DNA of 64,000 nucleotides from Venenivibrio stagnispumantis (GTDB lineage: Bacteria > Aquificota > Aquificia > Aquificales > Hydrogenothermaceae): the NCBI RefSeq assembly GCF_900182795.1, contig NZ_FXTX01000005.1, positions 1 through 64,000 on the forward strand. Reading direction: 5' to 3'. Under the pieces are notes generated by a model, which was given only the letters and a program-made list of their open reading frames with translations, made no database searches and was not told the origin of the DNA. Every line of letters starts with the position of its first letter. The stretch's first letter is position 1. The position numbers and the translations under genes were made by a program. Below, in pieces: positions 36,093 to 46,719 of the stretch.

Positions 36093-36764
36093 ATGATTAA
36101 AGATATTTTGCCCTTTTATTTAAAACCGAAAGAATTACCGGATAAGATTAATCAGATAGATATATATTCAAAAGATTTATTTATAAAAGTAGTAATTCCA
36201 TTTGCATTAATACCGGTAATTGGTTATTTAATAGGTTTTACAATATTAAAAGGGCTATATATATCTTCCATAGATAACTTTTTAAAAGAGTATGCAACAA
36301 ATAAAGAGCTGCAAGATACAGTCCGATATATGCAAACATTAAAAAATATCCTTGTAGAAAACAATTACTCAAAAATATTTATTATGCTTGGAATAACTTG
36401 GATTTTTGAGATAATCAGGCCAATAATTTTATATTCAATAGTTTATTTCTTTGCAGGAAGCTTTGGAGGAGATAAAGATATAAATAAAGCCTTCAAAGTT
36501 TCTGTATTTTCTCTTATTCCTATGTGGATAGCAGGTATTTTTTATATGATAAATTCACCTATAACAATGATTGTTATGTTTTTAGCTACATTTTATGCTT
36601 TTTATATCATCTTCTTATCTTCCGATAAAATTTTAAACATTCCAACAGAAAACTCTAAAAATTTCCAATTTATTATCGTTCTGATTATCTTTTACCTCAT
36701 CATAAGTGGTTTAATAGGTATGTTTGAAACTAAATTGATTAAATCCTTAGTTCTTGGTATTTAA
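36093..36764 (+). CDS. Yip1-like integral membrane protein
   Basis: 223 residues, five hydrophobic segments: about 30-50, 105-125, 145-165, 170-185 and 200-220. The central segment after YFFAGSFGGDKDINKAFKV is the usual Yip1 feature in bacterial members; function unknown. It closes the hemJ-nadC-leuB operon, 7 bases behind leuB. Confidence 0.72.
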   Translation: MIKDILPFYLKPKELPDKINQIDIYSKDLFIKVVIPFALIPVIGYLIGFTILKGLYISSIDNFLKEYATNKELQDTVRYMQTLKNILVENNYSKIFIMLGITWIFEIIRPIILYSIVYFFAGSFGGDKDINKAFKVSVFSLIPMWIAGIFYMINSPITMIVMFLATFYAFYIIFLSSDKILNIPTENSKNFQFIIVLIIFYLIISGLIGMFETKLIKSLVLGI

Positions 36765-36773
36765 TCTAGACTC

Positions 36774-36804
36774 AAATTAAGATTTAAAATTCTTAAATTT
36801 TTTC
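36774..36804 (+). terminator. weak A/T hairpin after the Yip1-like gene
   Basis: AAATTAAGA and TTCTTAAATTT can pair with a one-base bulge, followed by a T-run. Almost all A-T, so only a possible terminator. Confidence 0.35.
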
Positions 36805-36895
36805 CTTATAACTTTCCGAATTAGAATTATGCAGTTTAATTTTTCATAAAATAAATTATTTAAACGCCATTTTAAAAACAAAAATAAAACAATGT

Positions 36896-36924
36896 TTGAT
36901 TTTTTAAAAATGCAATGCTATAAT
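36896..36924 (+). promoter_or_regulatory. promoter of icd
   Basis: TTGATT (36896-36901), 17 bases, TATAAT (36919-36924) preceded by TGC, thus also an extended -10. It is 38 bases before the icd ATG. Confidence 0.75.
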
Positions 36925-36962
36925 ATTTAGCAGATAATTAAAAAACTTTAGGAGGTTTTAAA

Positions 36963-39188
36963 ATGGCGACGATAGTTTGGACGAAAATTGATGAAGCTCC
37001 GGCACTTGCAACTTATTCTTTACTTCCAATTATGAGAGCTTACACAAAAGTTGCAAACCTAAACATAGAACTTAGAGATATTTCTTTAGCCGGTAGAATT
37101 ATTGCCCAGTTTTCTGATACTAATTATTTGAGAGAAGACCAAAAAATTCCTGATGAACTTGCATATCTTGGAGAACTTGTATTAAGACCGGAAGCTAACA
37201 TAATGAAACTTCCTAATATATCTGCATCTTTACCTCAGTTAAAAGAAGCAATTGCAGAACTTCAGTCTCAAGGATACAATTTACCTGATTATCCGGAAAA
37301 TCCACAAACAGAAGAAGAAAAAGATATAAAAGCAAGATATGATAGATGTATCGGTTCTGTAGTTAACCCTGTTTTAAGACAAGGAAACTCTGACAGAAGA
37401 TTATCAAGGTCTGTAAAAGAGTATGCTAAAAAACATCCTCACAAATTAGAACCGGTTTCAGAAAACTCAAAATCTCATGTTGCTCATATGGTTGCAGGAG
37501 ATTTTTATGAAAATGAAAAATCTGTAACAATTCAAAAAGATACAAAAATAAGATATGAATTTGTTGATAAAAACGGAAATGTTCAAGTTTTAAAAGAAGT
37601 TGAAGTTAATGCAGGTGATGTAGTAGATGGAACTTTCTTAGATAGAGCAAAATTAAGAGATTTTTATGAAAAAGTAATAGAAGATGCAAAAGATAATGAT
37701 ATATTGTTCTCTTTACACCTTAAAGCTACAATGATGAAAGTTTCTGACCCTGTTATGTTTGGAGATGCTATTAGAGTTTATTTTAAAGAATTATTTGAAA
37801 AACACGGAAAGGAGCTTGAAGAGATAGGATTTAATCCAAACAATGGTCTTGCTGACCTTGAAAACAAAATGAAAAAACTTCCAGAAGATAAACAAAATGC
37901 AATAAAACAAACAATAGCAGAAATTTATGAAAAAAGACCAAGAATGTATATGGTTGATTCTGATAATGGCATAACAAACTTACATATGCCAAATGATGTT
38001 ATTGTAGATGCATCTGTTCCTGCTGTTATAAAAAATGGATTAAAAGGATGGGGGCCAAAAGGTGAAGTAGATGATTGCGTTATCACAATACCTGACAGAA
38101 GCTATGCAAGAATGTATAAAGAGATAGTAGAAGATATAAAAGTAAATGGACAATTTGACCCTACAAGAATAGGAACGGTTCAAAATGTTGGACTTATGGC
38201 AATGAAAGCAGAAGAGTATGGTAGCCATGATAAAACATTCTTCCCTCCAGCAGATGGAATAATGAGAATTGTAGATGCAGAAGGAAATATTTTAATAGAG
38301 CACCAAGTAAATGCCGGAGATATTTACAGAAGTTGCATAACAAAAGATATAGCTATAAGAGACTGGATAAAACTTGCAATAAATAGAGCAAAAGAAGCAA
38401 AAATGCCAATAGTTTTCTGGCTTGATAGATACAGAGCCCATGATAGAGAATTAATCAAAAAAATAAAAGAAGAACTTCCAAAATATGATTTATCAGATGT
38501 AGAATGGTATATAAAATCTCCTGAAGATGCAATGAAATATACATTAAAAAGATTTAGAGAAGGTAAAGATACAATATCTGTAACAGGAAACGTATTGAGA
38601 GATTATTTAACAGATTTATTCCCAATAATAGAAGTTGGAACATCTGCAAGAAGTTTATCAATAGTTCCACTTATTGCAGGTGGTGGTGTATTTGAAACAG
38701 GAGCAGGTGGTAGTGCACCAAAGCATGTTGAACAATTCTTAAAAGAAAGCCATTTAAGATGGGATAGCCTTGGAGAGTTCTTAGCTTTTGTTGAAGCATT
38801 AAAACTTGCATACAAGCAGGACGGAGAAAAAGATAAAAGATTATTAATATTGGCAGATACTCTTGATAGAGCTATAGAAAAATACTTAGAAAATGATAAA
38901 ACACCAAGAAGAAAAGCAGGACAGCTTGATACAAGAGGAAGCCATTTCTATTTAGCAATGTATTGGGCAGAAGCTCTTGCTAACCAAAAAGAAGATGAAG
39001 AGATTGCTAAAAAATTTGCTGAGGTTTATCAAAAATTAGCTGAAAATGAGCAAAAAATTCTTGAAGAAATAGCCGCAACAGAAGGTAAACCTGCAGATAT
39101 AGGTGGGTGGTATCATCCGGATGATGTAAAAGCAGAAAAAGCAATGAGACCAAGTGCAACATTTAATGCAATTATAGATTCTATTTAA
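36963..39188 (+). CDS. icd: isocitrate dehydrogenase, monomeric type
   Basis: 741 residues, the size of the monomeric NADP-dependent enzyme. Starts [19 protein letters not shown], contains [38 protein letters not shown] and [19 protein letters not shown], all of the monomeric family and unlike the small dimeric form. Beside aclBA it is expected to run reductively, fixing CO2 onto 2-oxoglutarate (inference from context). Own promoter at 36896; a hairpin follows before aclB. Confidence 0.95.
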   Translation: MATIVWTKIDEAPALATYSLLPIMRAYTKVANLNIELRDISLAGRIIAQFSDTNYLREDQKIPDELAYLGELVLRPEANIMKLPNISASLPQLKEAIAELQSQGYNLPDYPENPQTEEEKDIKARYDRCIGSVVNPVLRQGNSDRRLSRSVKEYAKKHPHKLEPVSENSKSHVAHMVAGDFYENEKSVTIQKDTKIRYEFVDKNGNVQVLKEVEVNAGDVVDGTFLDRAKLRDFYEKVIEDAKDNDILFSLHLKATMMKVSDPVMFGDAIRVYFKELFEKHGKELEEIGFNPNNGLADLENKMKKLPEDKQNAIKQTIAEIYEKRPRMYMVDSDNGITNLHMPNDVIVDASVPAVIKNGLKGWGPKGEVDDCVITIPDRSYARMYKEIVEDIKVNGQFDPTRIGTVQNVGLMAMKAEEYGSHDKTFFPPADGIMRIVDAEGNILIEHQVNAGDIYRSCITKDIAIRDWIKLAINRAKEAKMPIVFWLDRYRAHDRELIKKIKEELPKYDLSDVEWYIKSPEDAMKYTLKRFREGKDTISVTGNVLRDYLTDLFPIIEVGTSARSLSIVPLIAGGGVFETGAGGSAPKHVEQFLKESHLRWDSLGEFLAFVEALKLAYKQDGEKDKRLLILADTLDRAIEKYLENDKTPRRKAGQLDTRGSHFYLAMYWAEALANQKEDEEIAKKFAEVYQKLAENEQKILEEIAATEGKPADIGGWYHPDDVKAEKAMRPSATFNAIIDSI

Positions 39189-39197
39189 ACATAGATG

Positions 39198-39221
39198 GCA
39201 GGCTTTAAGCCTGCTGTTTTT
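39198..39221 (+). terminator. hairpin with U-run between icd and aclB
   Basis: GCAGGCT, loop TTA, AGCCTGC, then TGTTTTT. A perfect 7-bp GC-rich stem ten bases after icd. Only 23 bases separate it from the aclB start, too little for a separate promoter, so it may act as a leaky attenuator or mRNA-end stabiliser. Confidence 0.8.
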
Positions 39222-39243
39222 AAATTTGAAAGGAGGAATTTAA

Positions 39244-40545
39244 ATGGCTCAGAGAGGAATTAGAGAGTATGATGGAAAAAGAATTTTAGCTCAAAATTGG
39301 AAAGATTATTTTGATGATGTATTTGAGTATGATTTTAAATCTGTACTTGTAACTCCTGAAACAGATTTTGACAAACTTCCTGAAGAATATCCATGGCTTA
39401 AAGAAACTCCACTTGTTGCAAAACCTGATATGCTTTTTGGAAAAAGAGGAAAGCTTGGGCTTGTTTTGTTTAAGATAAACAAACCGGGAGATGTTATTTA
39501 CGAAGATGCAGTAAAATGGATAAAACAAAAAATGAGCGAAGAAGTTGAAATAAATGGAGTAAAAGGGCATCTAACCCATTTCTTAATAGAGCCTTTTGTT
39601 CCACATAAACAGGAAGAAGAATATTATGTAGCATTTTCTATGGGAGAAGATGCAGATATTGTTTATATGTCTGCTTTTGGTGGTATAGATGTTGAAGAAA
39701 ACTGGGATAAAGTTAAAGAAGTAAAAATTCCACCTCTCGCAACAGATGAAGAAGTTGAAAAATTAATAAAAGAAAATGTTCCGGTAGAGATAAAAGATAA
39801 AGAAAAATATGCAGAATTTGTAAAAAGAGCTTATAAACTTTTTAAAGATTTACATTTTGCATATTTTGAAATAAACCCTCTTGTTATTGTTGGTAATAAA
39901 GTATATCCTCTTGATTTTGTTGGAAAGCTTGATGATACTGCTGCTTTTGTAGCAGGTAAAAAATGGGGTGAAGTTGAATTTCCTTCTGGTTTTGGAAGAG
40001 ATTTAACACCGGAAGAAAAATATATAAAAGAACTTGATGAAAAATCCGGTTCATCTTTAAAATTAACTATATTAAATCCTGAAGGTAGAATTTGGACTCT
40101 TGTTGCAGGTGGTGGAGCTTCTGTTGTTTATGCAGATACAGTAGCAGATATGGGATATGTAAATGAACTTGCTAATTATGGTGAATATTCAGGAAACCCA
40201 ACAAGAACAGAAACAAGAGAGTATGTAAAGACAGTGCTTGATTTAATGACAAGAAATAAACATCCTTCCGGAAAACCAAAAATCCTTTTAATTGGCGGTG
40301 CTATTGCTAACTTTACAGATGTAGCAAAAACTTTTGATGGTATTATAGATGCATTTAAAGAATATGCAGATAAGATGAGAGCCGTCGGCATTAAAATCTA
40401 TGTAAGACGTGGTGGGCCAAATTATGAAGTTGGCTTAAAAAGAATTAAACAGGCAGCAGAAGAGCTTGGTTTACCAATAGAAGTGTATGGACCAGAATTA
40501 CATATGACAGATATAGTTAGAAAAGCTCTTCAAGAAGAGCAATAA
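39244..40545 (+). CDS. aclB: ATP-citrate lyase, small (ATP-grasp) subunit AclB
   Basis: 433 residues. Starts QRGIREYDGKRILAQNW, contains the ATP-grasp stretch HFAYFEINPLVIVGNKVYPLD and a CoA-ligase-like C-terminal part RIWTLVAGGGASVVYADTVAD with PTRTETREYVKT. Forms the citrate-phosphorylating half with AclA; together they cleave citrate to acetyl-CoA and oxaloacetate, the diagnostic step of the reductive TCA cycle. Strong ribosome site GGAGGA. Order aclB then aclA as in green sulfur bacteria. Confidence 0.97.
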   Translation: MAQRGIREYDGKRILAQNWKDYFDDVFEYDFKSVLVTPETDFDKLPEEYPWLKETPLVAKPDMLFGKRGKLGLVLFKINKPGDVIYEDAVKWIKQKMSEEVEINGVKGHLTHFLIEPFVPHKQEEEYYVAFSMGEDADIVYMSAFGGIDVEENWDKVKEVKIPPLATDEEVEKLIKENVPVEIKDKEKYAEFVKRAYKLFKDLHFAYFEINPLVIVGNKVYPLDFVGKLDDTAAFVAGKKWGEVEFPSGFGRDLTPEEKYIKELDEKSGSSLKLTILNPEGRIWTLVAGGGASVVYADTVADMGYVNELANYGEYSGNPTRTETREYVKTVLDLMTRNKHPSGKPKILLIGGAIANFTDVAKTFDGIIDAFKEYADKMRAVGIKIYVRRGGPNYEVGLKRIKQAAEELGLPIEVYGPELHMTDIVRKALQEEQ

Positions 40546-40561
40546 TGAGGAGGTTTTATAA

Positions 40562-42412
40562 ATGAGCAGACCAGATTATTTATTATTTGACAGAAACACA
40601 AAAGCTATTTTCTGGAATTTAAACACAACAGCAATTCAAAGAATGCTTGATTATGATTATGTTGTAGGAAGGTCTCCAAGTATTGCTGCAATTGTAGCAC
40701 CTACAGCAGAAAGAACATTTGAAAAATTTTTCTACGGAACAAAAGAGATAATTATCCCAATTTATAAATCAACAAAAGAAGCAGCTAAATTTCATCCTGA
40801 AGCTGATGTTTTATTAAATTTTGCATCATTTAGAACTGCTTATAATGTTACATTGGAAGCCTTTGATATACCAACAATAAGAACAATAGTTATAACTGCA
40901 GAAGGTATTCCGGAAAGATATGCAAGGGAAATGAGAATAAGAGCGAAACAACTTGGTAAATGGATAATCGGGCCTGCAACAGTTGGTGGCATAGCACCAG
41001 GAGCATTCAGAATAGCAAACACCGGTGGAACAATAGAAAATATTATTCAATCTAAATTACATAGACCGGGTTCAGTTGGTCTTGTTACAAGGTCTGGTGG
41101 ATTATTCAATGAGCTTTCCAACATAATAGCAAGGAATGCAGATGGACTTGCAGAGGGTATAGCAATCGGTGGTGATAGATTTCCAGGTTCTGACTTTTTA
41201 GACCATTTAGTTAGATTTGAGCAAAATCCACAAGTTAAATTTATGATATTACTTGGAGAAGTAGGTGGAGAACTTGAATATAAAGTAGCAGAAGCTGTTA
41301 AAAATGGTTTAATAAAGAAACCGGTTATCGGTTGGTGTATAGGAACAATATCTAAATTCTTCGGTGGAGAAGTCCAGTTTGGGCACGCAGGAGCAAAAGC
41401 CGGAGCAGACAGAGAAACTGCAGATGCAAAAAATAGAGCATTAAAAGAAGCAGGAGTTCATGTTCCTAATAACTTTAATGAACTTCCTCATGTAATAAAA
41501 GGAATATATGAAATGCTTCTCGGAGAAGGAAAAATTCAACCTATACAGGAGCCGGAAGTTCCACCAATACCGGAAGATTTATCAAAAGCTATAAGAGAAG
41601 GAAAAGTAAGAAAACCAACAAACTTTATATGCACAATTTCGGATGATAGAGGAGAAGAAGCTACATATTGTGGAGTTCCTATAAGTGAAGTTATAGAAAA
41701 AGGTTTATCTATAGCCGATGTTATTGGTTTATTGTGGTTTAAAAAGAAATTCCCTGAATGGGCTTCAGGTTTCATAGATATGGTTATAAGAGTTGTAGCA
41801 GACCACGGACCGGCAGTAGCAGGAGCTCACAATGTAAAAGTTACAGCAAGAGCCGGTAAAGATTTAATGTCTTCACTTGTAACAGGTATATTGGCGATAG
41901 GGCCAAGATTTGGTGGAGCTATTGATGGAGCTGCTAAATATTTTAAAATGGCAAAAGAGAAAAATATGTCTCCAAATGAATTTGTTGAATATATGAAAAA
42001 TGTAGAAAAAATACCTATACCGGGAATAGGACATAGAATAAAATCTACAAAAAATCCGGATAAAAGGGTAGAGCTTCTTAAATCTTATGCATTTAAAAAT
42101 TTCCCATCAACAGATTTATTACAATATGCCCTTGAAGTAGAAAAAGTTACAACTTCTAAGAAAGAAAACTTAATTCTTAATGTTGATGGTACAATAGGAG
42201 TTCTTCTTGTTGATATGTTTAGAGCCCTTGGTTATACAGAAGAAGAGATAGATGAACTTATAAATGCCGGAGCATTTAATGCATTCTTTGTTCTCGGTAG
42301 GTCAATAGGATTCATAGGACATTATCTTGATGAAAAACGCCTTGATATGCCATTATACAGACATCCAACAGATGATATCCTTTATGATGTAAAAAGACCT
42401 GAAGGTATATAA
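40562..42412 (+). CDS. aclA: ATP-citrate lyase, large subunit AclA
   Basis: 616 residues. N-terminal CoA-binding and succinyl-CoA-synthetase-like part with FGHAGAKAGADRETADAKNR holding the phosphorylated His, and a C-terminal citrate-synthase-like lyase part with DHGPAVAGAHNVKVTARAGK and IPIPGIGHRIKS. Sixteen bases after aclB, with GAGG upstream. This separate-subunit, ATP-dependent form argues for Hydrogenothermaceae rather than for Aquificaceae, which use citryl-CoA synthetase and lyase (known of the lineage). Confidence 0.97.
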   Translation: MSRPDYLLFDRNTKAIFWNLNTTAIQRMLDYDYVVGRSPSIAAIVAPTAERTFEKFFYGTKEIIIPIYKSTKEAAKFHPEADVLLNFASFRTAYNVTLEAFDIPTIRTIVITAEGIPERYAREMRIRAKQLGKWIIGPATVGGIAPGAFRIANTGGTIENIIQSKLHRPGSVGLVTRSGGLFNELSNIIARNADGLAEGIAIGGDRFPGSDFLDHLVRFEQNPQVKFMILLGEVGGELEYKVAEAVKNGLIKKPVIGWCIGTISKFFGGEVQFGHAGAKAGADRETADAKNRALKEAGVHVPNNFNELPHVIKGIYEMLLGEGKIQPIQEPEVPPIPEDLSKAIREGKVRKPTNFICTISDDRGEEATYCGVPISEVIEKGLSIADVIGLLWFKKKFPEWASGFIDMVIRVVADHGPAVAGAHNVKVTARAGKDLMSSLVTGILAIGPRFGGAIDGAAKYFKMAKEKNMSPNEFVEYMKNVEKIPIPGIGHRIKSTKNPDKRVELLKSYAFKNFPSTDLLQYALEVEKVTTSKKENLILNVDGTIGVLLVDMFRALGYTEEEIDELINAGAFNAFFVLGRSIGFIGHYLDEKRLDMPLYRHPTDDILYDVKRPEGI

Positions 42413-42420
42413 TCCCAAAT

Positions 42421-42445
42421 AGCCCTGCATAAAAGCAGGGCTTTC
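42421..42445 (+). terminator. terminator after aclA
   Basis: AGCCCTGC, loop ATAAAA, GCAGGGCT followed by TTTCATCT. A perfect 8-bp stem 8 bases after aclA; the T-tract is short. Confidence 0.8.
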
Positions 42446-42498
42446 ATCTAATTTCCTCAATTTCTCAGCTTAAAAAAAATCCTTTTTAATCTCAAAAA

Positions 42499-42507
42499 TG
42501 CTATAAT
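42499..42507 (+). promoter_or_regulatory. extended -10 promoter of the aldehyde dehydrogenase gene
   Basis: TGC-TATAAT (42499-42507), 31 bases before the start codon; no good -35 box at 17 bases, as is common for extended -10 promoters. Confidence 0.55.
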
Positions 42508-42538
42508 ATCTTAATAAAAATCCTTAGAGGATTTAAAA

Positions 42539-43972
42539 ATGATTAAAAAATTGATGATTATCGGTGGAGAATTTTTAGATAAAGAAGAAAAAATAGATGT
42601 GATTTATCCGTATAATCTTCAAAAGATTGGGGAAGTTCCAAAAGGTTCTCCAGAAGATGTAGAAAAAGCCATTGAAAAAGCAAAAATCGGATTAAAGAAA
42701 TTAAAAGAGTTATCATCTTATGAAAAATATAAGATATTATCAAAGGTAGCAAAACTTTTAGAAGAAAGAAAAGAAGATTTTGCTAAAGCAATAGTTTTAG
42801 AAACCGGAAAAACAATAAGAGAAGCAAGAATAGAAGTAAATAGAGCAATTAACACGATAACTTTTTCTGCCGAAGAAGCAAAAAGAATACATGGAGAATA
42901 TATTCATATTGATGCTTCTGAAAATGGAAAAGGGAAAAAAGGATTTTATTTTAGAGAGCCAGCAGGAATTGTATCTGCAATCACACCTTTTAATTTTCCT
43001 GTAAATCTTACAGCCCATAAAATAGCCCCATCTATTGCAGCCGGCTGTCCTTTTATATTAAAACCAAGTGAAAAAACACCTCTATCACCAATAATGCTCT
43101 GTGAATTATTCTTAGAGGCAGGAGTGCCAGAAGAAGCAGTATCGGTTATTCCGGGTTTTGCAGATGTAGGGCAGGCAATGACTACCCATCCGGATGTTAG
43201 GGTTGTATCTTTTACAGGAAGTTTAAAGGTAGGAGAAATAATAGCAAAACAAGCGGGATTAAAGAAGATAGTTATGGAGCTTGGCTCAAATTCTGCCGTA
43301 ATTGTAGATGAAACTGCAAATCTTGAAATAGCAGCTAAAAAATCTGTTATAGGTGGATTTGCATTGGCAGGACAGGTTTGTATTTCTGTCCAAAGAGTAT
43401 TAGTTCATGAGAAAGTTGCAGATAGATTTGAAAAGCTTCTTAAAGAAGAAGCTTCTAAGCTTAAATTCGGAGACCCTATGGAAGAGGATACAGATGTAGG
43501 CCCTGTTATATCATTAAATGAAGTAGATAGAATACATACTTGGATACAGGAAGCAGTTTTAAAAGGTGGAAAATTAATCAGTGGTGGCATGTCTTGTGCA
43601 GAAGATAAAACCGTTTTTCAACCTACAATTATAACAGATACACCGGAAGAATCAAAATTATTTTATGAAGAAGCATTTGCTCCGGTAGTTGCTGTTAAAA
43701 GATTCAAAACCATAGAAGAAGCCATTGAGCTTGTAAATAAAACAAATTATGGTTTGCAAGTTGGAATATTTACAAATGATTTAAAAAATGCATGGAAAGT
43801 TATTCAAAATGTGAATGTTGGTGGTGTTATAATAAATGATATTCCTACATTTAGAGCTGACAATATGCCTTATGGTGGTGTTAAAGGTAGTGGTATAGGA
43901 AGGGAAGGGCCTAAATTTGCAATTGAAGATTATACAGAAATAAAAGTTGTTGTTTTTGATTTAAATGCATAA
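42539..43972 (+). CDS. NAD(P)-dependent aldehyde dehydrogenase
   Basis: 477 residues. TPFNFPVNLTAHKIAPSIAAG (oxyanion Asn), VSFTGSLKVGEIIAKQAG, the catalytic Glu in VMELGSNSAVIV, the catalytic Cys in GFALAGQVCISVQRV, and GVKGSGIGREGPKFAIEDYTE. The GQVCISVQR form occurs in lactaldehyde/glycolaldehyde and non-phosphorylating glyceraldehyde phosphate groups, so the substrate is open. Single gene between acl and gln units. Confidence 0.9.
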   Translation: MIKKLMIIGGEFLDKEEKIDVIYPYNLQKIGEVPKGSPEDVEKAIEKAKIGLKKLKELSSYEKYKILSKVAKLLEERKEDFAKAIVLETGKTIREARIEVNRAINTITFSAEEAKRIHGEYIHIDASENGKGKKGFYFREPAGIVSAITPFNFPVNLTAHKIAPSIAAGCPFILKPSEKTPLSPIMLCELFLEAGVPEEAVSVIPGFADVGQAMTTHPDVRVVSFTGSLKVGEIIAKQAGLKKIVMELGSNSAVIVDETANLEIAAKKSVIGGFALAGQVCISVQRVLVHEKVADRFEKLLKEEASKLKFGDPMEEDTDVGPVISLNEVDRIHTWIQEAVLKGGKLISGGMSCAEDKTVFQPTIITDTPEESKLFYEEAFAPVVAVKRFKTIEEAIELVNKTNYGLQVGIFTNDLKNAWKVIQNVNVGGVIINDIPTFRADNMPYGGVKGSGIGREGPKFAIEDYTEIKVVVFDLNA

Positions 43973-43996
43973 AATTTGTGCAAAATAATTATTTAG

Positions 43997-44015
43997 TTGC
44001 ATAAAAAATATGCAA
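43997..44015 (+). promoter_or_regulatory. palindrome, NtrC-like enhancer site of glnB-glnA
   Basis: TTGCATA, five A, TATGCAA: perfect inverted repeat with the arm length and 5-base spacing of NtrC sites (TGCACC-N5-GGTGCA type), about 65 bases upstream of a sigma-54 promoter match. Which regulator binds is inference. Confidence 0.55.
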
Positions 44016-44078
44016 AATTGATAAAAATTTTGGTATAAATTTAGATATAAAACAAATAAGTTATTGAAAAAATTAAAT

Positions 44079-44094
44079 TGGCATAAAATTTGTA
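44079..44094 (+). promoter_or_regulatory. sigma-54 promoter of glnB-glnA
   Basis: TGGCAT-AAAAT-TTGTA against the consensus TGGCAY-RNNNN-TTGCW: GG and the TTG element at exact spacing, a single mismatch (C to T) in the -12 element. Transcript start would be near 44105, so the leader to the glnB ATG is only about 13 bases and already contains the ribosome site AAGGAGG. Confidence 0.65.
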
Positions 44095-44117
44095 TATTTT
44101 ATAGAAGGAGGCGTTAA

Positions 44118-44456
<339 letters not shown>

Positions 44457-44480
44457 AAATTTTTATATAGGAGGTTTTTT

Positions 44481-45905
44481 ATGACTATGATTCAATGTCA
44501 AACACCAGATGATGTAATGCGTGTTATTTCAGAAAAAGGTATTTCTTTTATTGATGTAAAATTTTCTGACCCATTTGGACAGTGGCAACATATTACTATT
44601 CCTTCCCATGAGTTTTCCTTAGATAGTTTTGAAGAAGGAATTCCTTTTGATGGTTCATCAATAAGAGGTTGGAAAGGTATTCAAGAATCTGATATGCTTC
44701 TTATTCCTGATCCAAAAACAGCATTTATAGACCCATTTATAGAAGAACCTACATTATCTCTTATCTGTGATGTTGTAGACCCTATTACAAAAGAGGCTTA
44801 CAATAGAGACCCAAGACAGATTGCAAAAAAAGCTCTTGAATATTTAAGAGCATCCGGAATAGGAGATATAGCTTATTTTGGACCGGAAGCTGAATTCTTT
44901 ATATTTGATGAAATAAGATTTAGCAATGGAGCAAACCATTCTTATTATGAAGTAGATTCTGAAGAAGGTTGGTGGAATACAGGAAGAGAAGAAAATCCAA
45001 ACCTTGGATATAAAATTCCTTTTAAAAGAGGATATTTCCCTGTATCTCCTTTAGATAAAACTCACCATATCAGAATGGAAATGGTAAAAACCCTTGAAGA
45101 AGTTGGCTTAACAGTAGAAAGAGAGCATCATGAAGTTGCTACAGCAGGACAGGGAGAGATAAATTTCAGATTTTCTGACATAGTAGGCAGTGGAGATAAT
45201 ATTCTAAAATACAAATATGTTCTTAGAAATGTTGGTTATAGATATGGAAAATTTGTTACATTTATGCCAAAACCACTTGCAGGTGATAACGGCTCGGGTA
45301 TGCACGTTCATATGTCTATCTGGAATAAAGGACAAAACTTATTTGCAGGAAATGGCTATGCCGGTTTATCTGATATAGCTTTATATGCTATCGGCGGAAT
45401 AATAAAACATGCCAAGGCTATAGCAGCATTTTCAAATCCTACAACAAACTCTTATCACAGATTAGTGCCTGGATTTGAAGCTCCTGTTAGACTTGCATAT
45501 TCTGCAAGAAATAGAAGTGCTGCTATAAGAATTCCGATAGTAGATTCTCCAAAAGCTAAAAGAATAGAAGTAAGATTCCCTGATGCTTCATCTAACCCAT
45601 ATTTAACGTTTACAGCATTACTTATGGCAGCTATAGATGGTATTGAAAACAGAATCCATCCGGGAGAACCTCTTGATAAAGATATCTATTCATTACCACC
45701 GGAAGAACTTGCGAATGTTCCACAAACACCAGGTTCTCTCCAAGAAGCAATAGATGCTCTTAAAGCTGATAATGAATTTTTATTAAAAGGTGGAGTAATG
45801 GATTTAGATTTCATTAATATGTGGATAGAAACAAAACAAGCAGAACATGACGCTATAAGATTAATTCCTCATCCAAAAGAATTTGAACTTTATTTTGATA
45901 TCTAA
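44481..45905 (+). CDS. glnA: glutamine synthetase, type I
   Basis: 474 residues, the GSI size. Starts [20 protein letters not shown]; has [15 protein letters not shown], metal ligands in [11 protein letters not shown], the ATP-site and [18 protein letters not shown], and the adenylylation loop Tyr403 in [10 protein letters not shown]. The retained tyrosine and the glnE gene in this window together imply control by adenylylation. Ribosome site GGAGG. A strong terminator follows. Confidence 0.97.
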   Translation: MTMIQCQTPDDVMRVISEKGISFIDVKFSDPFGQWQHITIPSHEFSLDSFEEGIPFDGSSIRGWKGIQESDMLLIPDPKTAFIDPFIEEPTLSLICDVVDPITKEAYNRDPRQIAKKALEYLRASGIGDIAYFGPEAEFFIFDEIRFSNGANHSYYEVDSEEGWWNTGREENPNLGYKIPFKRGYFPVSPLDKTHHIRMEMVKTLEEVGLTVEREHHEVATAGQGEINFRFSDIVGSGDNILKYKYVLRNVGYRYGKFVTFMPKPLAGDNGSGMHVHMSIWNKGQNLFAGNGYAGLSDIALYAIGGIIKHAKAIAAFSNPTTNSYHRLVPGFEAPVRLAYSARNRSAAIRIPIVDSPKAKRIEVRFPDASSNPYLTFTALLMAAIDGIENRIHPGEPLDKDIYSLPPEELANVPQTPGSLQEAIDALKADNEFLLKGGVMDLDFINMWIETKQAEHDAIRLIPHPKEFELYFDI

Positions 45906-45910
45906 TCTCA

Positions 45911-45938
45911 AAGGGGCAGTTAATCTGCCCTTTTTTTT
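45911..45938 (+). terminator. rho-independent terminator after glnA
   Basis: GGGCAG, loop TTAAT, CTGCCC followed by eight T, extended by AAG/T pairs at the base; begins 6 bases after the stop codon. Confidence 0.93.
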
Positions 45939-46028
45939 CTATAATTTTGAAATTAAGCAATTTAAAATCTAATTTTTAGAATTTGTATACTCTGCTGAAC
46001 TATTTTTTCTAATGTGCTTTTATGTTGC

Positions 46029-46457
46029 TTATGTCAGTTTTTCTAAAAAATCTTTTGTATTTATCTTTTTTATATCTGGTGAGTAAAAATCATCATCATT
46101 AGATAAAATTAAATCGCATTGGTTTTCTTTTGCTAAAACATATTGTAAAGTATCTTCTAAATCTTTAAAGTTTTTATCTTTTTGCATTAATTCTATGGCT
46201 TTTTTAGTTTCATAATTTGAAAATGGTATTAAGTATAATAATTCCAAAGTATATGAAAGGTTTTCTAAAGCTTTTTCTTTGTCGTATTTTCTTAACACAT
46301 AGTAAACTGTTGTTATTAAATCACAACTTGTTAAAAGTTCTACATTATTTTTTTGTAAATGGAAAAAAGCTTCTTTGGAATATTCACTATAAGGTCTGTT
46401 ATCTAAAAATAGGTCTAAAATGACATTGGCATCTATAAATACTTTTTTACAACTCAC
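46029..46457 (-). CDS. PIN-domain toxin
   Basis: 142 residues: Asp9 in VFIDANVILDLFL, a central acidic residue and DLEDTLQYVLA, ending with LILSNDDDFYS. This is the PIN ribonuclease pattern. Starts at GTG, overlapping the RHH antitoxin gene by 11 bases, so expression of toxin depends on translation of the antitoxin (inference). Different from the PIN toxin at 5294 (low likeness beyond motifs). Confidence 0.85.
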   Translation of the reverse strand: MSCKKVFIDANVILDLFLDNRPYSEYSKEAFFHLQKNNVELLTSCDLITTVYYVLRKYDKEKALENLSYTLELLYLIPFSNYETKKAIELMQKDKNFKDLEDTLQYVLAKENQCDLILSNDDDFYSPDIKKINTKDFLEKLT

Positions 46458-46719
46458 TTTCCATTTGCTCCTTAATTTTTTGAATAGTAAGATTTGGGTC
46501 TATCTCTTTAAAATACTTTCTATTTTCGACTATTCTTTTTAAAGCTTCTAACTTTTTCTTTTTTTCTATTTCTTTATAAACATTTTCTATAAGTTTTTCT
46601 ATTAGCTCACTTTGGGATTTATTTTCTATTCTTGCAAGTTCTTTTAGTTTTTCTTCTGCTTCTTTGGAAAGAGTTATATTTTTTCTAACTTTATTAGTTT
46701 TTTGGTTTTTTAGCTTCAT
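46447..46719 (-). CDS. ribbon-helix-helix antitoxin
   Basis: About 90 residues from ATG 46719 (AAGGTG 8 bases upstream; an in-frame GTG at 46728 is weaker). Basic N-terminus, then KNITLSKEAEEKLKELARIENKSQ and SELIEKLIENVY, the strand-helix-helix plan of RHH DNA-binding antitoxins, followed by a Lys/Glu tail that likely wraps the toxin. Probably represses its own promoter. Confidence 0.8.
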   Translation of the reverse strand: MKLKNQKTNKVRKNITLSKEAEEKLKELARIENKSQSELIEKLIENVYKEIEKKKKLEALKRIVENRKYFKEIDPNLTIQKIKEQMESEL

